Positions 21,096 to 31,839 are shown, counted from the first letter of the stretch. The stretch: 64,000 bases of DNA from Cordylochernes scorpioides (GCA_030710605.1 CP092874.1:76233783-76297782), one strand, 5' to 3'. Numbers and translations are program-made. The notes: generated from the letters alone by a model not told the origin.

Positions 21096-21664
21096 TATAT
21101 ATTAAATATAATTTATAAAATTATATTATATATAATATAAAATATATTATATATAATAATATATTTATATATTAATATATTATATAATAATATATATTTA
21201 TATATATTTAATTGAAAATTATAAGAAACTTTAAATTAGGAAGTAATTGCAGCTAGTGAAAACTCATTTAAATTTCAAAAGATTATGTGAAGAAATTAAA
21301 TAAAGCTAGTCCTAGATTCCTTATTAATTTCGTCAAAATATATATTTATGAAATTTATATAGATTCCATTTTAAATATTCTATTCTTATTTTGAATAATT
21401 CATTAAAAATTTTAATTAAATATTGTCAAATTAAATAGAAAGCAAGGTTCCCCACTAAAAATGCCATTAATATCTTTTAAATCACTGAAAGATTTTTTTC
21501 TCTGTTGAGAAATATATTAAGGGAACTTTCTTCCTCTCCATTTAATATTTTCCCGCCCTTTTTTGTTCTCCTTCCTTTTTTTTTTTTTTTTTCATTGAAA
21601 CACGATCTATTTAATTTTCGATTTATTTTGTCATTTTTGTGTGGATTATTGTTTTATAAATATA

Positions 21665-21698
<34 letters not shown>

Positions 21699-22241
21699 TT
21701 TTTTTGCATGGAGAATTTTATGTTCTATAACTTTAATTGAATATATTTTTATTATTTTTCGTCAGAGATTAAATATTTCAAGGATAAATTTTAAAAAGGG
21801 CTTGTTTAATATATTCGTCTGATAAAATATGCATATATATATATAATATTTCTAGTACGGCCTTACAGTTAAAAGTTACAAACACACACATTATAAATTA
21901 ATTTAAAACCTTTGTTTAAAGTTCAAATAGTATTTAAACATTTTTTTAAATAATTTTTTATGATGCCTAATTATAAATGTTGACTAAAGCTAATTTTGTT
22001 TGTCACAAAATGTTCATCTATCACTGTGAAGCATAAAAACAGCCTAAAATTTCTATTAGAGATCCAAAAACTATTAGCAACGATTTTGGTTACTCTATAA
22101 ACTGTAAGACAGCGATTTTTAAACTTGATAATAATAGAGTATCAATATGCTAAGGCAATGTCTTAACTGAGATGTATTGTTTTAAAATTATTTTTTATAA
22201 AAAATATATATTTATATATTGTTCTGTAAATAGAGCAATCC
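21096..22241. other. AT-rich region with microsatellites, no gene
   Basis: Holds (TA)n/(AT)n stretches at 21100-21210 and 21660-21710, the latter followed by a long T run. No coding region recognised. In copy 2 the (TA)n site near 21660 is where the composite PLE inserted. Confidence 0.6.
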
Positions 22242-22522
22242 ATACTTAAATCATTAGATAGTAAAAAGGCATATATTGTATTGAATAAACTATTTATTTG
22301 CCAATATTTCGATTAGCTGAACGCCAACCTTTATCGAGGCATTACATTTTTGTATACACAATTATTTCAGCTGTGATATTATAACACTAAGCGGCGCTGA
22401 GTCTGTGTATACAAAAATGTAATGCCTCGATAAAGATTAGAGTTCAGCCAACCGAAATATTGGCAAATAAATATTTTATTCAATCCAATATATGCCTTTT
22501 TACTATCTAATGATTTAAGTAT
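22242..22522. mobile_element. Foldback element FB-C
   Basis: Arms of about 120 bp (atacttaaatcattagatag... and its complement ending at 22522) around a short centre. Inside each arm, ggttggcgttcagccaacc-type helices precede gaaatattggc, giving a hammerhead-like outline with a degenerate catalytic core (tcgataa instead of ctgatga). The copy-2 match is 47636-47925; a third copy is at 46672-47072. Confidence 0.65.
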
Positions 22523-23210
22523 GAAAGAAATATGGTGCAAGCCATCAGCAACTTTTAGTTGCATCCCAGTACAAGTTCACTTTTGTACTATTTTATCTCA
22601 TTGTTTGGCGTTCTCATGCAATTCTGCCCTTAACAACTCGTTTCATGATTTTTCAGGATGCTTGAATGACAAGTTTTTTGGTCGTTTATGTACAGCTTGC
22701 TCCACGCTGACGAGACAGGCTAGAAGCGGTCAAGAAAACTAACGGAAAGTCACTTGATGAGCCTCGAATGATGGTCACTACCAGATAGAGTTGGAGAATA
22801 TTTGTCCATATACTCACCAAAAGTCGAACTCGACTTGATGAACACTAACAGCAACACTGGTGATTGTTGGAGAAGGATGGTGATGACATTGAGAAGGAAA
22901 TATAGAATTCACGGTCCATCAGGTGATTGATTCATGGGTAAGGCCATAGTCTCAAAATGTGAAAGACAAAGCCGTGGAAGGTGAAGAGCTTAAAAGAAAT
23001 CCCTAGATAGATGACATAGAGAGGATAATGGTATCCGAACATGAGTTTCCAGGAGATCAACATAGTTGCTAAATTTTAAAACAAAATTTTATTTTGCGCA
23101 ACATTTCATGTCCATATAAAAAACAGCCAGTCAATTTTGTTATTTCAATATAAATGACCGTTAGTTTTCTATGAAGTTTTCCATGAAGGCACCTAAAGAA
23201 ATAGTTTATA
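22523..23210. other. Unrecognised sequence of balanced composition
   Basis: About 690 bp, conserved in copy 2 (47926-48608) with few changes. No long frame, domain or terminal repeats seen. It may be a decayed element or single-copy spacer. Confidence 0.4.
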
Positions 23211-23515
23211 TTATGATGCACTAGCGCGCCATCTGTTATGAAAATTCGAAACTATTTTAGACGCGTAAGATTATTTTTATGTCCATAGTTCACCTAAAAT
23301 ACCCATTCCACGAGTCTAGCAACAGTATCACTATAGAAAGAAGATCGAAAAATGCAATATAACAGCGGTATGGTAGATTAAACTGGCGAAACCGCTGGGA
23401 GGGTTCACCACTGATGAGCCAGACTTTCCCATTAATTTTTCCATTGCAGTAAGGGCAATAGAAATTGTTTAATTTCAAAAAGAATCTTACGTGCCTAAAA
23501 TAGTTTCGAATTTTT
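23211..23515. mobile_element. Foldback element FB-A, second copy
   Basis: Left arm ttatgatgcactagcgcgcc, right arm aatcttacgtgcctaaaata; the core is aaactggcgaaaccgctggg then ttcaccactgatgagccag. Copy-2 match 48609-48919. Same layout as 7148-7675 without the extra arm. Confidence 0.65.
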
Positions 23516-23772
23516 AAAATAGTCAGACTCTTTATGTTCGAATGCTTAGTTCACTAATTCCTTGATCTTCATTGGAGTATATTCAAGGGAGTTAACAAAG
23601 TGGTATCCCCATTACTTTCCTAGCACAGCAAGGGTGTCTGCCCTTTCTCACCTCGCATGTTTCTTCACCTGCAGAAATCCAGTACTCCGATGTCAACCTC
23701 CGCTATGACGGTGGACTTTTGACTGCCCTAACCTCCGTCTTATAGTGACGCCACTCAATAGCGGTCATTGGA

Positions 23773-23872
23773 NNNNNNNNNNNNNNNNNNNNNNNNNNNN
23801 NNNNNNNNNNNNNNNNNNNNNNNNNNNNNNNNNNNNNNNNNNNNNNNNNNNNNNNNNNNNNNNNNNNNNNNN
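23773..23872. other. Assembly gap (100 N)
   Basis: Exactly 100 undetermined bases, a conventional placeholder. Homology to copy 2 stops at its left edge, so the true junction is unknown. Confidence 1.
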
Positions 23873-24093
23873 TCGATAAAATATAAAATTAATGAAATCG
23901 AAGTCTCCCTGGACAGACAAGGAAACCATGATCTTTAAGTAGGCATTCCTCAGTTTCTAAAACAGGTGACTTTACCTCATTGATCCGAGTTTTTAAGTTT
24001 TGAAAATGCGGCCAATAGATGACGCTAATTCTGATCTTATTCTTAGGCTCCATGGAAGAGAGATTGGTCTCAGGCTCAAACCGCTTGTACAGC

Positions 24094-24096
24094 GGT

Positions 24097-24136
<40 letters not shown>

Positions 24137-24162
24137 GGCCCCTGTGATACTTGTTCGGCGGT

Positions 24163-24202
<40 letters not shown>

Positions 24203-24228
24203 GGCCCCTGTGATACTTGTTCGGCGGT

Positions 24229-24268
<40 letters not shown>

Positions 24269-24294
24269 GGCCCCTGTGATACTTGTTCGGCGGT

Positions 24295-24329
<35 letters not shown>

Positions 24330-24426
24330 CGCATGGCTCCTGTCATACTTGTTCGGCGGTACATATACTACAATAGGAAGGATACAGAGAAGATTAGCAT
24401 GGCCCCTGTGATGCTAGTTCGGCGGT

Positions 24427-24461
<35 letters not shown>

Positions 24462-24621
24462 CGCATGGCTCCTGTCATACTTGTTCGGCGGTACATATAC
24501 TACAATAGGAAGTATACAGAGAAGATTAGCATGGCCCCTGTGATACTTGTTCGGCGGTACATATACTAGAATTGGAACGATACAGAGAAGATTAGCATGG
24601 TCCCTGTGATACTTGTTCGGC
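24094..24621 (+). repeat. Tandem array of U6 snRNA 5' halves, eight 66-bp units
   Basis: Units start at 24094 and every 66 bases after (24160, 24226 ... 24556). Each carries the U6 5' domain: cttgttcggc (5' stem-loop), ggtacatatactaaaattgg, the ACAGAGA box and, in most, the AGC triad (attagcatgg), then breaks off at cccctg and restarts with gtgatacttg. Units 4 and 6 have CGC for AGC; units 5 and 7 share tacaatagga, so 4-5 and 6-7 form a repeated 132-bp dimer. They cannot form the U6 3' stem-loop. Confidence 0.93.
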
Positions 24622-24712
24622 GGTACATATACTAAAATTGGAACGGTACAGAGAATATTAGCATGGCCCCTGCGCAAGGATGGCACGCAAAATCGCGAAG
24701 CGCTCATGCCCA
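24622..24712 (+). pseudogene. U6 snRNA, near-complete last unit of the array
   Basis: The ninth unit continues past cccctg into gcgcaaggatggcacgcaaa and atcgcgaagcg, the U6 internal and 3' regions. It differs from metazoan U6 at several positions (ggtacagagaatatt, cgcgaagcgctc) and has no terminal T run at the expected end, nor a clear polymerase III promoter upstream of the array. Probably a U6 pseudogene that seeded the array by unequal exchange or replication slippage. Confidence 0.85.
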
Positions 24713-25753
24713 TAATCTCATTTCCAATTTTTTGATGACTTATTTTCATCCATATACAGCATATAAGAATCAAATCAATTACTCTAGCTTCAGGATGTCA
24801 GCATTGTAGGGGAACATTTTGAAGATGTCTTTTAAACATAACGTCTATTTTGGAGACTATTCCAATAAAATTTTTGACATCTTGCTTTCTTTCTCACTAT
24901 TTTATATGCTTTCCTGTTCGTGAATAATCTTTTATAAAATTTTAAAATCTATTTTGTTCTTTATATAAATATATATGGTAATTTAAACCAATAACCCCAT
25001 ATTGTATATAATTTATAACAAGATTTTCATGTTGTATAATAGAAACACATCTGTAAATGATTATACGCATGATTGACATGTGTCATTACATCATCATATG
25101 TATTGTACTTTGTACAAACTGAGGATAAATAAATAAAACTCTGTAATAGATTAAGAGTTGAGCTAAAGCAGAGATCGAGCATATAGTATTCCCAAAACAA
25201 TAAGGCCTAAAGTTGGAAACTGCCACGGCGCCAGTGTCAAATTTCACCAGACTATCCACACTCTTCATATCTGGTGAAATGCAAAACTCCCTTTCTCAGA
25301 AAAGGTATATAAAGCCTCCGTCCTAGCCAAAAATACAGTCACTTGACAGTTACTTCACCATCTGCGTGAGCCCTCGTCGGTTGTACCCCAGGTCCACTTC
25401 ATTCACCATGTAGACAAGTAATAAATCTTCCATCTCCATCTTTCGCTCCTAGCTCAACTTTTATCTGTTCACGGAACTTTCTTAGTGCAACTGTGTCTTC
25501 GTTTTTGTGTGGACATCCCCAAGCTTTCCACTCTGCCTCGACCACGACTGCCTTTACTCTGTGAGAACTTTTAAAGGTCTTACAAGGTGCAGAGAGGTAC
25601 TGGAAAACTATTCATCCTGACTGTTCCTCTCGGTCAACACAGTATAGCGAGAGTTGACAGGGACTCACACCATAGTCTAAGTCGACTGGATACCTCATCT
25701 CATTACAGTTAGTCGACAGGATTCTACAAGAGGCTGCCAGCCCTCACCACATA
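24713..25753. other. No gene; possible LTR remnant
   Basis: At 25150-25455 a promoter-like arrangement (ggtatataaagcc near 25305, aataaatcttcc near 25421) lies between inverted ends agttgagct and agctcaact. It resembles an LTR, but no direct TSD was found. The rest is unrecognised. Confidence 0.3.
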
Positions 25754-27172
25754 CACTGCGTGATATTGAAAATGGAACACCAAGAAATAGTGGCCAGAAA
25801 GTGATGAAACTCGGCAGACAGAGAGAGACAGGGACGAACAATAAGTGATCTTTATTTCAAAATGATAGTCATAATACAGAGCGAGAACGGCGTCGGCTTA
25901 GTAGCAAGTAGGACCACCGCGGACGGCGATGCACGCAGCAACACGTCTAGGTAGAGAGTCAATCAGAGTACGGATGGCGTCCTGACGGATGGCTCTCCAT
26001 TCCCTCTTAACCATTTGCCACAGTTCGTCTTCTGAACGCGGCTGTGGCAAGGCATGCAAACGGCGTCCAATGATGTCCCAGACGTGCTCGATTGGTGAGA
26101 GATCAGGAGAGTACGGTGGCCAGGGAAGCATCTGTACATCTTGCAGAGCTTGTTGGCTAATGCGAGCAGTGTGCGGTCGGGCGTTATCCTGCTGATAAAG
26201 GGCATTGGGTACCCCCTGAAGGTAGGGGAGTGTCACCGGTCGCAACACATCATCAACGTATCGTTGGGCCGTCATAGTGCCCTGAATACGAAGTAAAGGT
26301 GACCTGGAATCATACGCGATTGCGCCCCAAACCATGATTCCACGTTGTCGCACGGTGGGGCGTTCCACAATTGCTGCCGGATTGGACCTTTCTCCACGTC
26401 GACGCCACACGCGTACACGGCGACTATCACTGGACAAGCAGAAACGCGACTCATCTGAGAACACGACCCTGTGCCATTCCGTCATCCACGTCGATCTAGC
26501 CCGGCACCATTCCAAATGTTGGCGCCTATTCGGTGGGGTCAATGGCAGTCTTCTTAGCGGACGGCATGAGTGCAAGCCATTAGCAACCAATCGACGGGAA
26601 ATGGTTCTGGTCGAGATGGAATGATCTAGGGTGTCTTGCACATGTTGCAGGATGGCGGTACAAGTGGCTTGTGGGGCCGCCACTGCTTGTCGAAGGATAC
26701 GCCGATCCACACGTGCTGACGTCACTCTGGTTGCACCGACATTCCTATAAATTGCCACATTTCCTTGTTCCAACCATCTTCTCCACAGTCGGTGCACCGT
26801 GGACGCACCAAGGTGTGTATCAGCTGCGATTTGACGTATGGACCAACCTGCCCTTTTCAGTCCGATCACCATGCCCCTCGTAAAAGCGTCTGTCTGCTTG
26901 AACTGCCTCCGTTTACGATGACCTGGCATTCTCTGTTATTACACGTGTCTTTTGACACAAGAACAAAATTTCTACAATGATTTTCCTTGAAGAAATAACG
27001 ACACGAATACTGTCCTTTCTGCAAGTTCCTTCCCTTATATCTTACTCCATGTGCGCACGAGAGCTGCGCATTTTACATCATTTGCATAACTCGGTTAGGC
27101 GCGTCTACCCTGAAATTTGCATAATTTTCTGGCCACTATTTCTTGGTGTTCCATTTTCAATGTCACGCAGTG
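25754..27172 (-). mobile_element. Tc1-like DNA transposon, complete
   Basis: TIRs begin cactgcgtgatattgaaaat at 25754 and end with the near-complement attttcaatgtcacgcagtg at 27172; they extend through ccaagaaatagtggccagaa. A TA duplication flanks them (25752-25753 and 27173-27174). The 1419-bp element contains one intact transposase on the minus strand. It is the only DNA transposon here with matching ends and an uninterrupted gene, so the insertion is young. Confidence 0.95.
25898..26929 (-). CDS. Tc1-like transposase, 343 aa, intact
   Basis: It catalyses cut-and-paste movement of its own element. Order: N-terminal paired-type DNA-binding region with a helix-turn-helix (SIRQIAADTHLGASTVHRLW, about residues 31-50) and a basic linker (RRLPLTPPNRR). 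The DDE core follows: VVFSDESRF (first Asp, about residue 154), YQQDNARPHTARI (second Asp, about 248) and YSPDLSPIEHVWD (Glu, about 281). I count 32 residues between the second Asp and the Glu, two fewer than the usual 34 of Tc1. Length is normal for the family. Base composition is markedly more GC than the surroundings, suggesting recent arrival. Confidence 0.95.
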   Translation of the reverse strand: MPGHRKRRQFKQTDAFTRGMVIGLKRAGWSIRQIAADTHLGASTVHRLWRRWLEQGNVAIYRNVGATRVTSARVDRRILRQAVAAPQATCTAILQHVQDTLDHSISTRTISRRLVANGLHSCRPLRRLPLTPPNRRQHLEWCRARSTWMTEWHRVVFSDESRFCLSSDSRRVRVWRRRGERSNPAAIVERPTVRQRGIMVWGAIAYDSRSPLLRIQGTMTAQRYVDDVLRPVTLPYLQGVPNALYQQDNARPHTARISQQALQDVQMLPWPPYSPDLSPIEHVWDIIGRRLHALPQPRSEDELWQMVKREWRAIRQDAIRTLIDSLPRRVAACIAVRGGPTCY

Positions 27173-28231
27173 TATATATACAACATAAAGGTGCGGGAGG
27201 ATGATAATCATGTACCATAAGAAGCACCTCTCCCTTCAATTATGCATCAGAACGATGCACTTGTTCACCACTCTAGTAAAATCCTTACTAGTGATGATAA
27301 ATAATGAGCCATAACAACATTTTTAGCAACTCCAGACAAAAAACCAATCTGTATAACATAGTTTCGGGCTTGGTCTTCATCAGTACAGGGGCGGCTTCGA
27401 TTTCATAACATCCTACGAGAGAGTTTATGAAATCGGTCGAATTTACCAAAGCTTTAAGCTGTGATCCAGGAGCCCTTTATCTCCAGCTCTGTCTCCTAGA
27501 CTTAAGTCAGGGAGCTAAAAAGTATTTATATATAGGTAGATTTAACTTATGAAAACATGAATCTTCGAAGGCTAAAAATGGGAACATGTCTATAAGGATG
27601 GCATTTGAGAGTTCACCAAGCTACTTTAACCTTTTTATAACCATAATTATGATATCATTAGCAAAGAAGGAAATCTACGGGGACACAAGCCAAAGTGCAC
27701 TGGGTCAAGAGTACGATGACATTTCCGGTGTTAGCGTCACGTGACGTCCGCCATTTCTACCCACCACCAAATGGTCCTTTGCTAGCGGCCATTTGAAAGT
27801 CTGAAAATTTGACTTTTCTCCAGATACAGTTGAAAATGCATTGTGAACGTTCCAATTTGAGTACTGAAAAAGTCGCATTTCAAAGACATTAAGTTTATTT
27901 TTTACTTTTTAGTAATTTTTAAAAATGGATATACAGCTAAACCTGTATATAGCGCCCCCTCTAAATAACGCCTTCCTCTCTAAAGCCCCGAGTTTAAACA
28001 TTAAAATGTAAACATTTTACATTAAAAATGACCTGTCTATAGTACCCCCTCTCTAAAGCACCCTATTTTGGTGAGTCCCAAGACATTTATACATTTATCG
28101 TCGTCAGAGAGTTCTTGGTCCTCTCTAGATCGCATCCTATTACAATTCAAGCAATCTAGACGGCAATGGTATGTATACCCATGTATAAGCACTCTACTGG
28201 CCAACTAGTATTAAAAAAATAAGATTGGGTA
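27173..28231. other. Spacer without a gene; two possible element relics
   Basis: At 27358-27395 (minus) CTGATGA, GAAAC in hammerhead order suggests a PLE relic. At about 27940-28110, cctgtatatagcgccccctc followed by similar motifs resembles Tigger-type MITE ends. Otherwise nothing recognised. Copy 2 of the block starts at 28232. Confidence 0.35.
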
Positions 28232-28379
28232 ATTAAAGATGGCTTAAGATGGTTTAAAGATGCCCATAGAATTAAAAATATAGACGGGAACGTGTTTGAT
28301 AAACAGATTTGATAGAACAACAATTAAAATCGATGTCTTAGTTTTAAATGCTAGAGACAGGTTTGGTTATATTGTAGTG

Positions 28380-28565
28380 AAGTATTTATTATTTTACACT
28401 AGTATTAACATAGTATCATTTTTTATGTTTATATTTTACTACTCTGTAAACTTTCCTCATTCCTTATCTTTTGTTTATCATTCATATTTTGGTCTTGCCT
28501 GAAATAAATTGCTGTGTCATCCCGAAGTTGGTCTTCCCTAATTTTTCATGTGGCAATACCTTAAA
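28380..28565 (+). repeat. Dispersed LTR-like repeat R1 (copy 2)
   Basis: Partner of 160-350, with a short internal deletion of the duplicated ttattattttacaagcattt. Confidence 0.5.
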
Positions 28566-28806
28566 ATGAAAAACTACTTTGATATAAGTTTCCAATTGAC
28601 ATTAGAACACAGTATTATGAAAATTAAGTTGGAATTATTTTCAAAATAAATACTAATGTGTGGAAACGCGCTATCTCTTGATCTCGTAAATAACCTTTAA
28701 ATAAACAACATCAGTCTGGAAATGGTCAACAATCCGTACGTCGCTATTCATTTTACATGCAAAAGTATATTTGGATGTATTCATAAATTGAAATAAATAA
28801 AGTTTA

Positions 28807-29052
28807 ATGAATATGTATTCCGGTAGATATACGGCGCAATGGTTATCTATATCGTTTGCTGGACATGTGATGCGCGTATCAGCAGGAGAGACATTGCTGA
28901 CAGTGTTAGAGGGAAAGCTCCAGGGGAAGAAGAGATCGAGGGGAAGGAGACAACGGGGATACACAGACGATCTAAAACAATGGACTGGACTACACACCTA
29001 CGAGAAGAGGATGGCGGAGGAAGTATGGAGAGACCATGTGGCCCACCCTCAG
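28807..29052 (+). pseudogene. LINE ORF2 C-terminal tail fragment (copy 2)
   Basis: Partner of 595-846 with the same frame FAGHVMRVSAGETLLTVLEG and basic tail; it lacks one codon in the HTYDMKR region. A LINE remnant, not a gene. Confidence 0.7.
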
Positions 29053-29364
29053 TAGAGGAAGGCATTGAAGGAAGGAAGGTTATCTATAGGATATATTCGA
29101 ATATATAAGAAAATCGACTGAATCTGCAAAAAAAAAAAAATCATATAAATTCTGTGTTTTGAGAACAAATGTATTCAGGAAAAGAATAACAAGATGGCAC
29201 AGAATTATACCACAAAGCCATATATTCTATACAACGTTGATTTGCATATTGGATGTCATCATTTTTTAAATCTTACAAAAATATATCGAATTGCTGTTAG
29301 CACTAGACATTCCTATAAAACATATGTAAAAATATAGGAGGGTCCCTTGCTAATAGCATTTCGT

Positions 29365-29735
29365 TATATTTATCTTCATTCTTATCTCTACTCAATCATA
29401 TTAGGGTATCAAACTTGTAGAGCTTGAGACTTGACAACCATCATGACTGGGTGAAGTAGAATGCGTCTGCCTTTGTCATTAAGACTGGGAGCACTAGTCA
29501 GTAGCAGGCCGACTTAGCTCCAAAAGAAATGGCCGCCTCTGACATGAGGAACAGACGCCATGTGCAGCCACTCCTAACATGGAGTACAGACGCTGCTCAT
29601 CCTGTATCCTTGGATAAGGATCCCTTACAGGGTACTATCAACCGGATAAGCTGAGCCCAGGTTTTTTAGTTAGTTTGTTACTGCTCCCCTCCTCCTTTTT
29701 CATCCGGGCTTGGGACCGGCAAAGGCGGAGTTATT
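29365..29735 (+). repeat. Dispersed repeat R2 (copy 2)
   Basis: Partner of 1160-1515; the second R2 copy of block 1 is missing here because of the deletion near 30970. Confidence 0.55.
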
Positions 29736-30724
29736 CATTATATTATTACGTGTTTATATATTAAAGCTTTGAAGGCCATTCATAAAACTCGCAGAATGAA
29801 AACTACATTTAAAATTCAACCTCGATTGTCAAAGTGCTAAATTCATACTCTACCTCTTTAAAACGTCTTGAATTTCTTTTCTTTATTTTGGATTTTTGTG
29901 TGAAATAAAGAACATATGTAAATTCAGAAAAGATTTTATCATAGTCAAAGTGAGAGTCTGCATATATTATCACAGAATAATCTGTGGTGGCTTACTCGGT
30001 AAATCATCATCAATATCATCATCCTGATGCATTCAGAAAGTCAGCGTTTTACTTGTAAATAGTTTGTTTATATTATAAAATAAATAAAGCTTCCAGGGCT
30101 AAGTTTCTTGTTCAACTTTTTATTTTCAAGTTTACGGATTGTCAGTCCTTCAACAAGAGTATCACTTTAATAAATTGATAATAAATACTATTTTTTATAT
30201 ACAAATTATTATCTACATATTTTAAATATTCATTATATTGAAAGGGCGTTAAAAATATATTACATTCTTTGTGTGTTAAAAACAAATTTTTGAAAATATA
30301 CATGCATGGTGGATGATGCGTGCTGGTTGAACGATATCTAGAGATTTGTTTATTTATTTATATGTTTGTTTATATATCTCGGTTGTGTTTTGGAGAGACA
30401 TCTGATTAAATTTGTAAATACTTTTCTTGTTAAAATAAGTTATTTTATGACTACCCGCTCTGGTCTTGTTTACAATACAGCAATGGATCAGTCTACAGTC
30501 GTACAGGATGATGTAACAATATAGACGAGGTACTATTGAGGCCGAACATATTATCATGTACGATATGGAGTACTTATCCTATTTTTTAAAAATCATAAAA
30601 ACAATGTATTTTCTTGATCCTATCTGCGCATAGCACATGGATTCGAAAGATATGTGAATATGCCACAATACAAGCAGCTTTATCAATCTTTTCTGTATGC
30701 TTCATGTGTAGCGTACATGTATAT
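29736..30724. other. AT-rich stretch without a gene (copy 2)
   Basis: Corresponds to 1516-2506; same cttccagggctaagtttctt motif near 30090. Nothing coding recognised. Confidence 0.5.
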
Positions 30725-30800
30725 ATAAGATTGTCCCAAAAGTTCGTAAACATATTAGGATTTATATTTTGCAGGTATTTACGAACTTTTGAGACAACCT
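30725..30800. mobile_element. Mini mariner-like MITE (copy 2)
   Basis: Partner of 2507-2581. A truncated partner of the second MITE lies at 30919-30970 and ends at the deletion point. Confidence 0.55.
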
Positions 30801-30974
30801 TGGTAATATTGGTAACCTTGGTAAAATTATAACAGAATTCTTATAGAAGAATGATTTAATCTCTGATGTTCTATATCATGGTTGGCCAATCAGCAGGGGG
30901 TTCAAGTTTCAGAATTACAAGGTTGTCCCAAAAGTTTACAAACACTTGCAAAATATATATCATAATATGTTGCC

Positions 30975-31255
30975 GTGACGGCCTACAGGAAACTCTGAAA
31001 TGTGGCTGACTAACAGTGCAATGGCACCCCTTTCCATGGAACAACAAAAACAGAAATTGACGATCCATGCTACTGCGTCCGAGGGAGCCGACCGCCTGCA
31101 GTCCGGGGAACCAGTGGAAAATATGCTACGAGGACCCTGAACATCTTACAATTAAACTTAAATGGAACTCAGAAGAAAATGGGAGAGCTGAGTAGACTGT
31201 AGCATGTCTCCAGGAAACCAAGCTTTTATGGACAAGACATCACCACCATCCTGAT
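30975..31255 (+). pseudogene. LINE endonuclease-start fragment (copy 2)
   Basis: Partner of 3464-3765. It begins right at the deletion junction (atatgtt/gccgtgacgg) and has a one-base loss near 31028 that shifts the frame before the ILQLNLNG motif. Confidence 0.55.
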
Positions 31256-31406
31256 ATTTTTATTCTTCTATACTTTTGAACTCTGCTTTAAAATGGTATA
31301 CAGAGTAGTTAAGCTATAGTATATACTTGAAGTACACCTCCTGATCGTGCCACTGACCATCTCTGGAAGCTAAAAATGAACAGATAGTTACAACAAATTA
31401 CAAAAC

Positions 31407-31824
31407 AAAGCAATAACGCGCCATCTATACATATAAAATAAAAGGATTTAAAAGCGCGAATGTTTCTTTCATACATAAAACGAACTTCTACTGTCCTTAC
31501 TGCGATGAAAAATATATTGGGAGGGCTTGGCTCATCAGTGGTGAACCCTCCCAGCGGTTTCGCCAATTTAATCCACCAGACCGCTTCTCAGAGCTCTAAT
31601 ATTGTATTGGATCATTCTGCTTTTATATGCTACACTGAAGGATGGAATCTTAGAAATGGTTTTCAAGTAAACTATGGACATAAGCTTATAGGACAGTAGA
31701 ATTATATTCAAATATTTGCTTCGAGCAATGCTCTTCAGCAAACTATAAAGACTTTTCATCGCAGTAAGGACAGTAGAAGTTCGTTTTATGTATGAAAGAA
31801 ACATTCGCGCTTTTAAATTCTTTT
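31407..31824. mobile_element. Foldback element FB-B, copy-2-specific insertion
   Basis: A 418-bp insert with a perfect 12-bp TSD aaattacaaaac (31395-31406 and 31825-31836); the empty site is 3887-3898 in copy 1. Inverted arms (gcgcgaatgtttctttcata..., about 80 bp) end near 31520 and resume near 31750. The core, on the minus strand, has ggcgaaaccgctgggagggt and ctgatgagccaagccctccc. The long TSD points to a retro-insertion mechanism rather than hAT- or Tc1-type excision. Confidence 0.85.
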
Positions 31825-31839
31825 AAATTACAAAACGTT

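Larger units (their letters stand above)
1..23772 (+). repeat. Large direct duplication, copy 1
   Basis: This block matches 28232-52008 along its whole length in the same orientation: the opening motif attaaagatggcttaagatgg recurs at 28232, and the last bases before the gap (gcggtcattgga) recur at about 52008. Between them the order of LINE fragments, MITEs, SINE, foldbacks, copia and Tigger is the same. Differences are scattered substitutions, small indels and discrete insertions. The block ends exactly at the N gap, and the window edge hides its left end. It is either a tandem duplication with a period near 28.2 kb or two haplotypes joined in assembly. Confidence 0.93.

Noticed and set aside
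22523-23210. Host exon in the balanced-composition stretch
   Set aside because: No frame of useful length, no splice-site pair and stops in all frames; left as unrecognised.
23370-23440. Functional canonical hammerhead in the foldback core (GAAAC ... CTGATGAG)
   Set aside because: Only about 19 bases separate the two motifs and no NUH site can be placed with helices I and III, so a standard hammerhead does not fit; kept only as an unusual structured-RNA finding.
24094-24712. CRISPR-like array
   Set aside because: Units are contiguous U6 sequence with no variable spacers, in a eukaryotic setting.
24414-24773. 119-codon minus-strand frame with 22-residue repeats
   Set aside because: It follows automatically from a 66-bp (22-codon) repeat of U6 sequence; no protein evidence.
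27728-27748. E-box/CRE-like site gtcacgtgacgtcc as a promoter element
   Set aside because: A single motif without a nearby transcript start or gene; could be chance.
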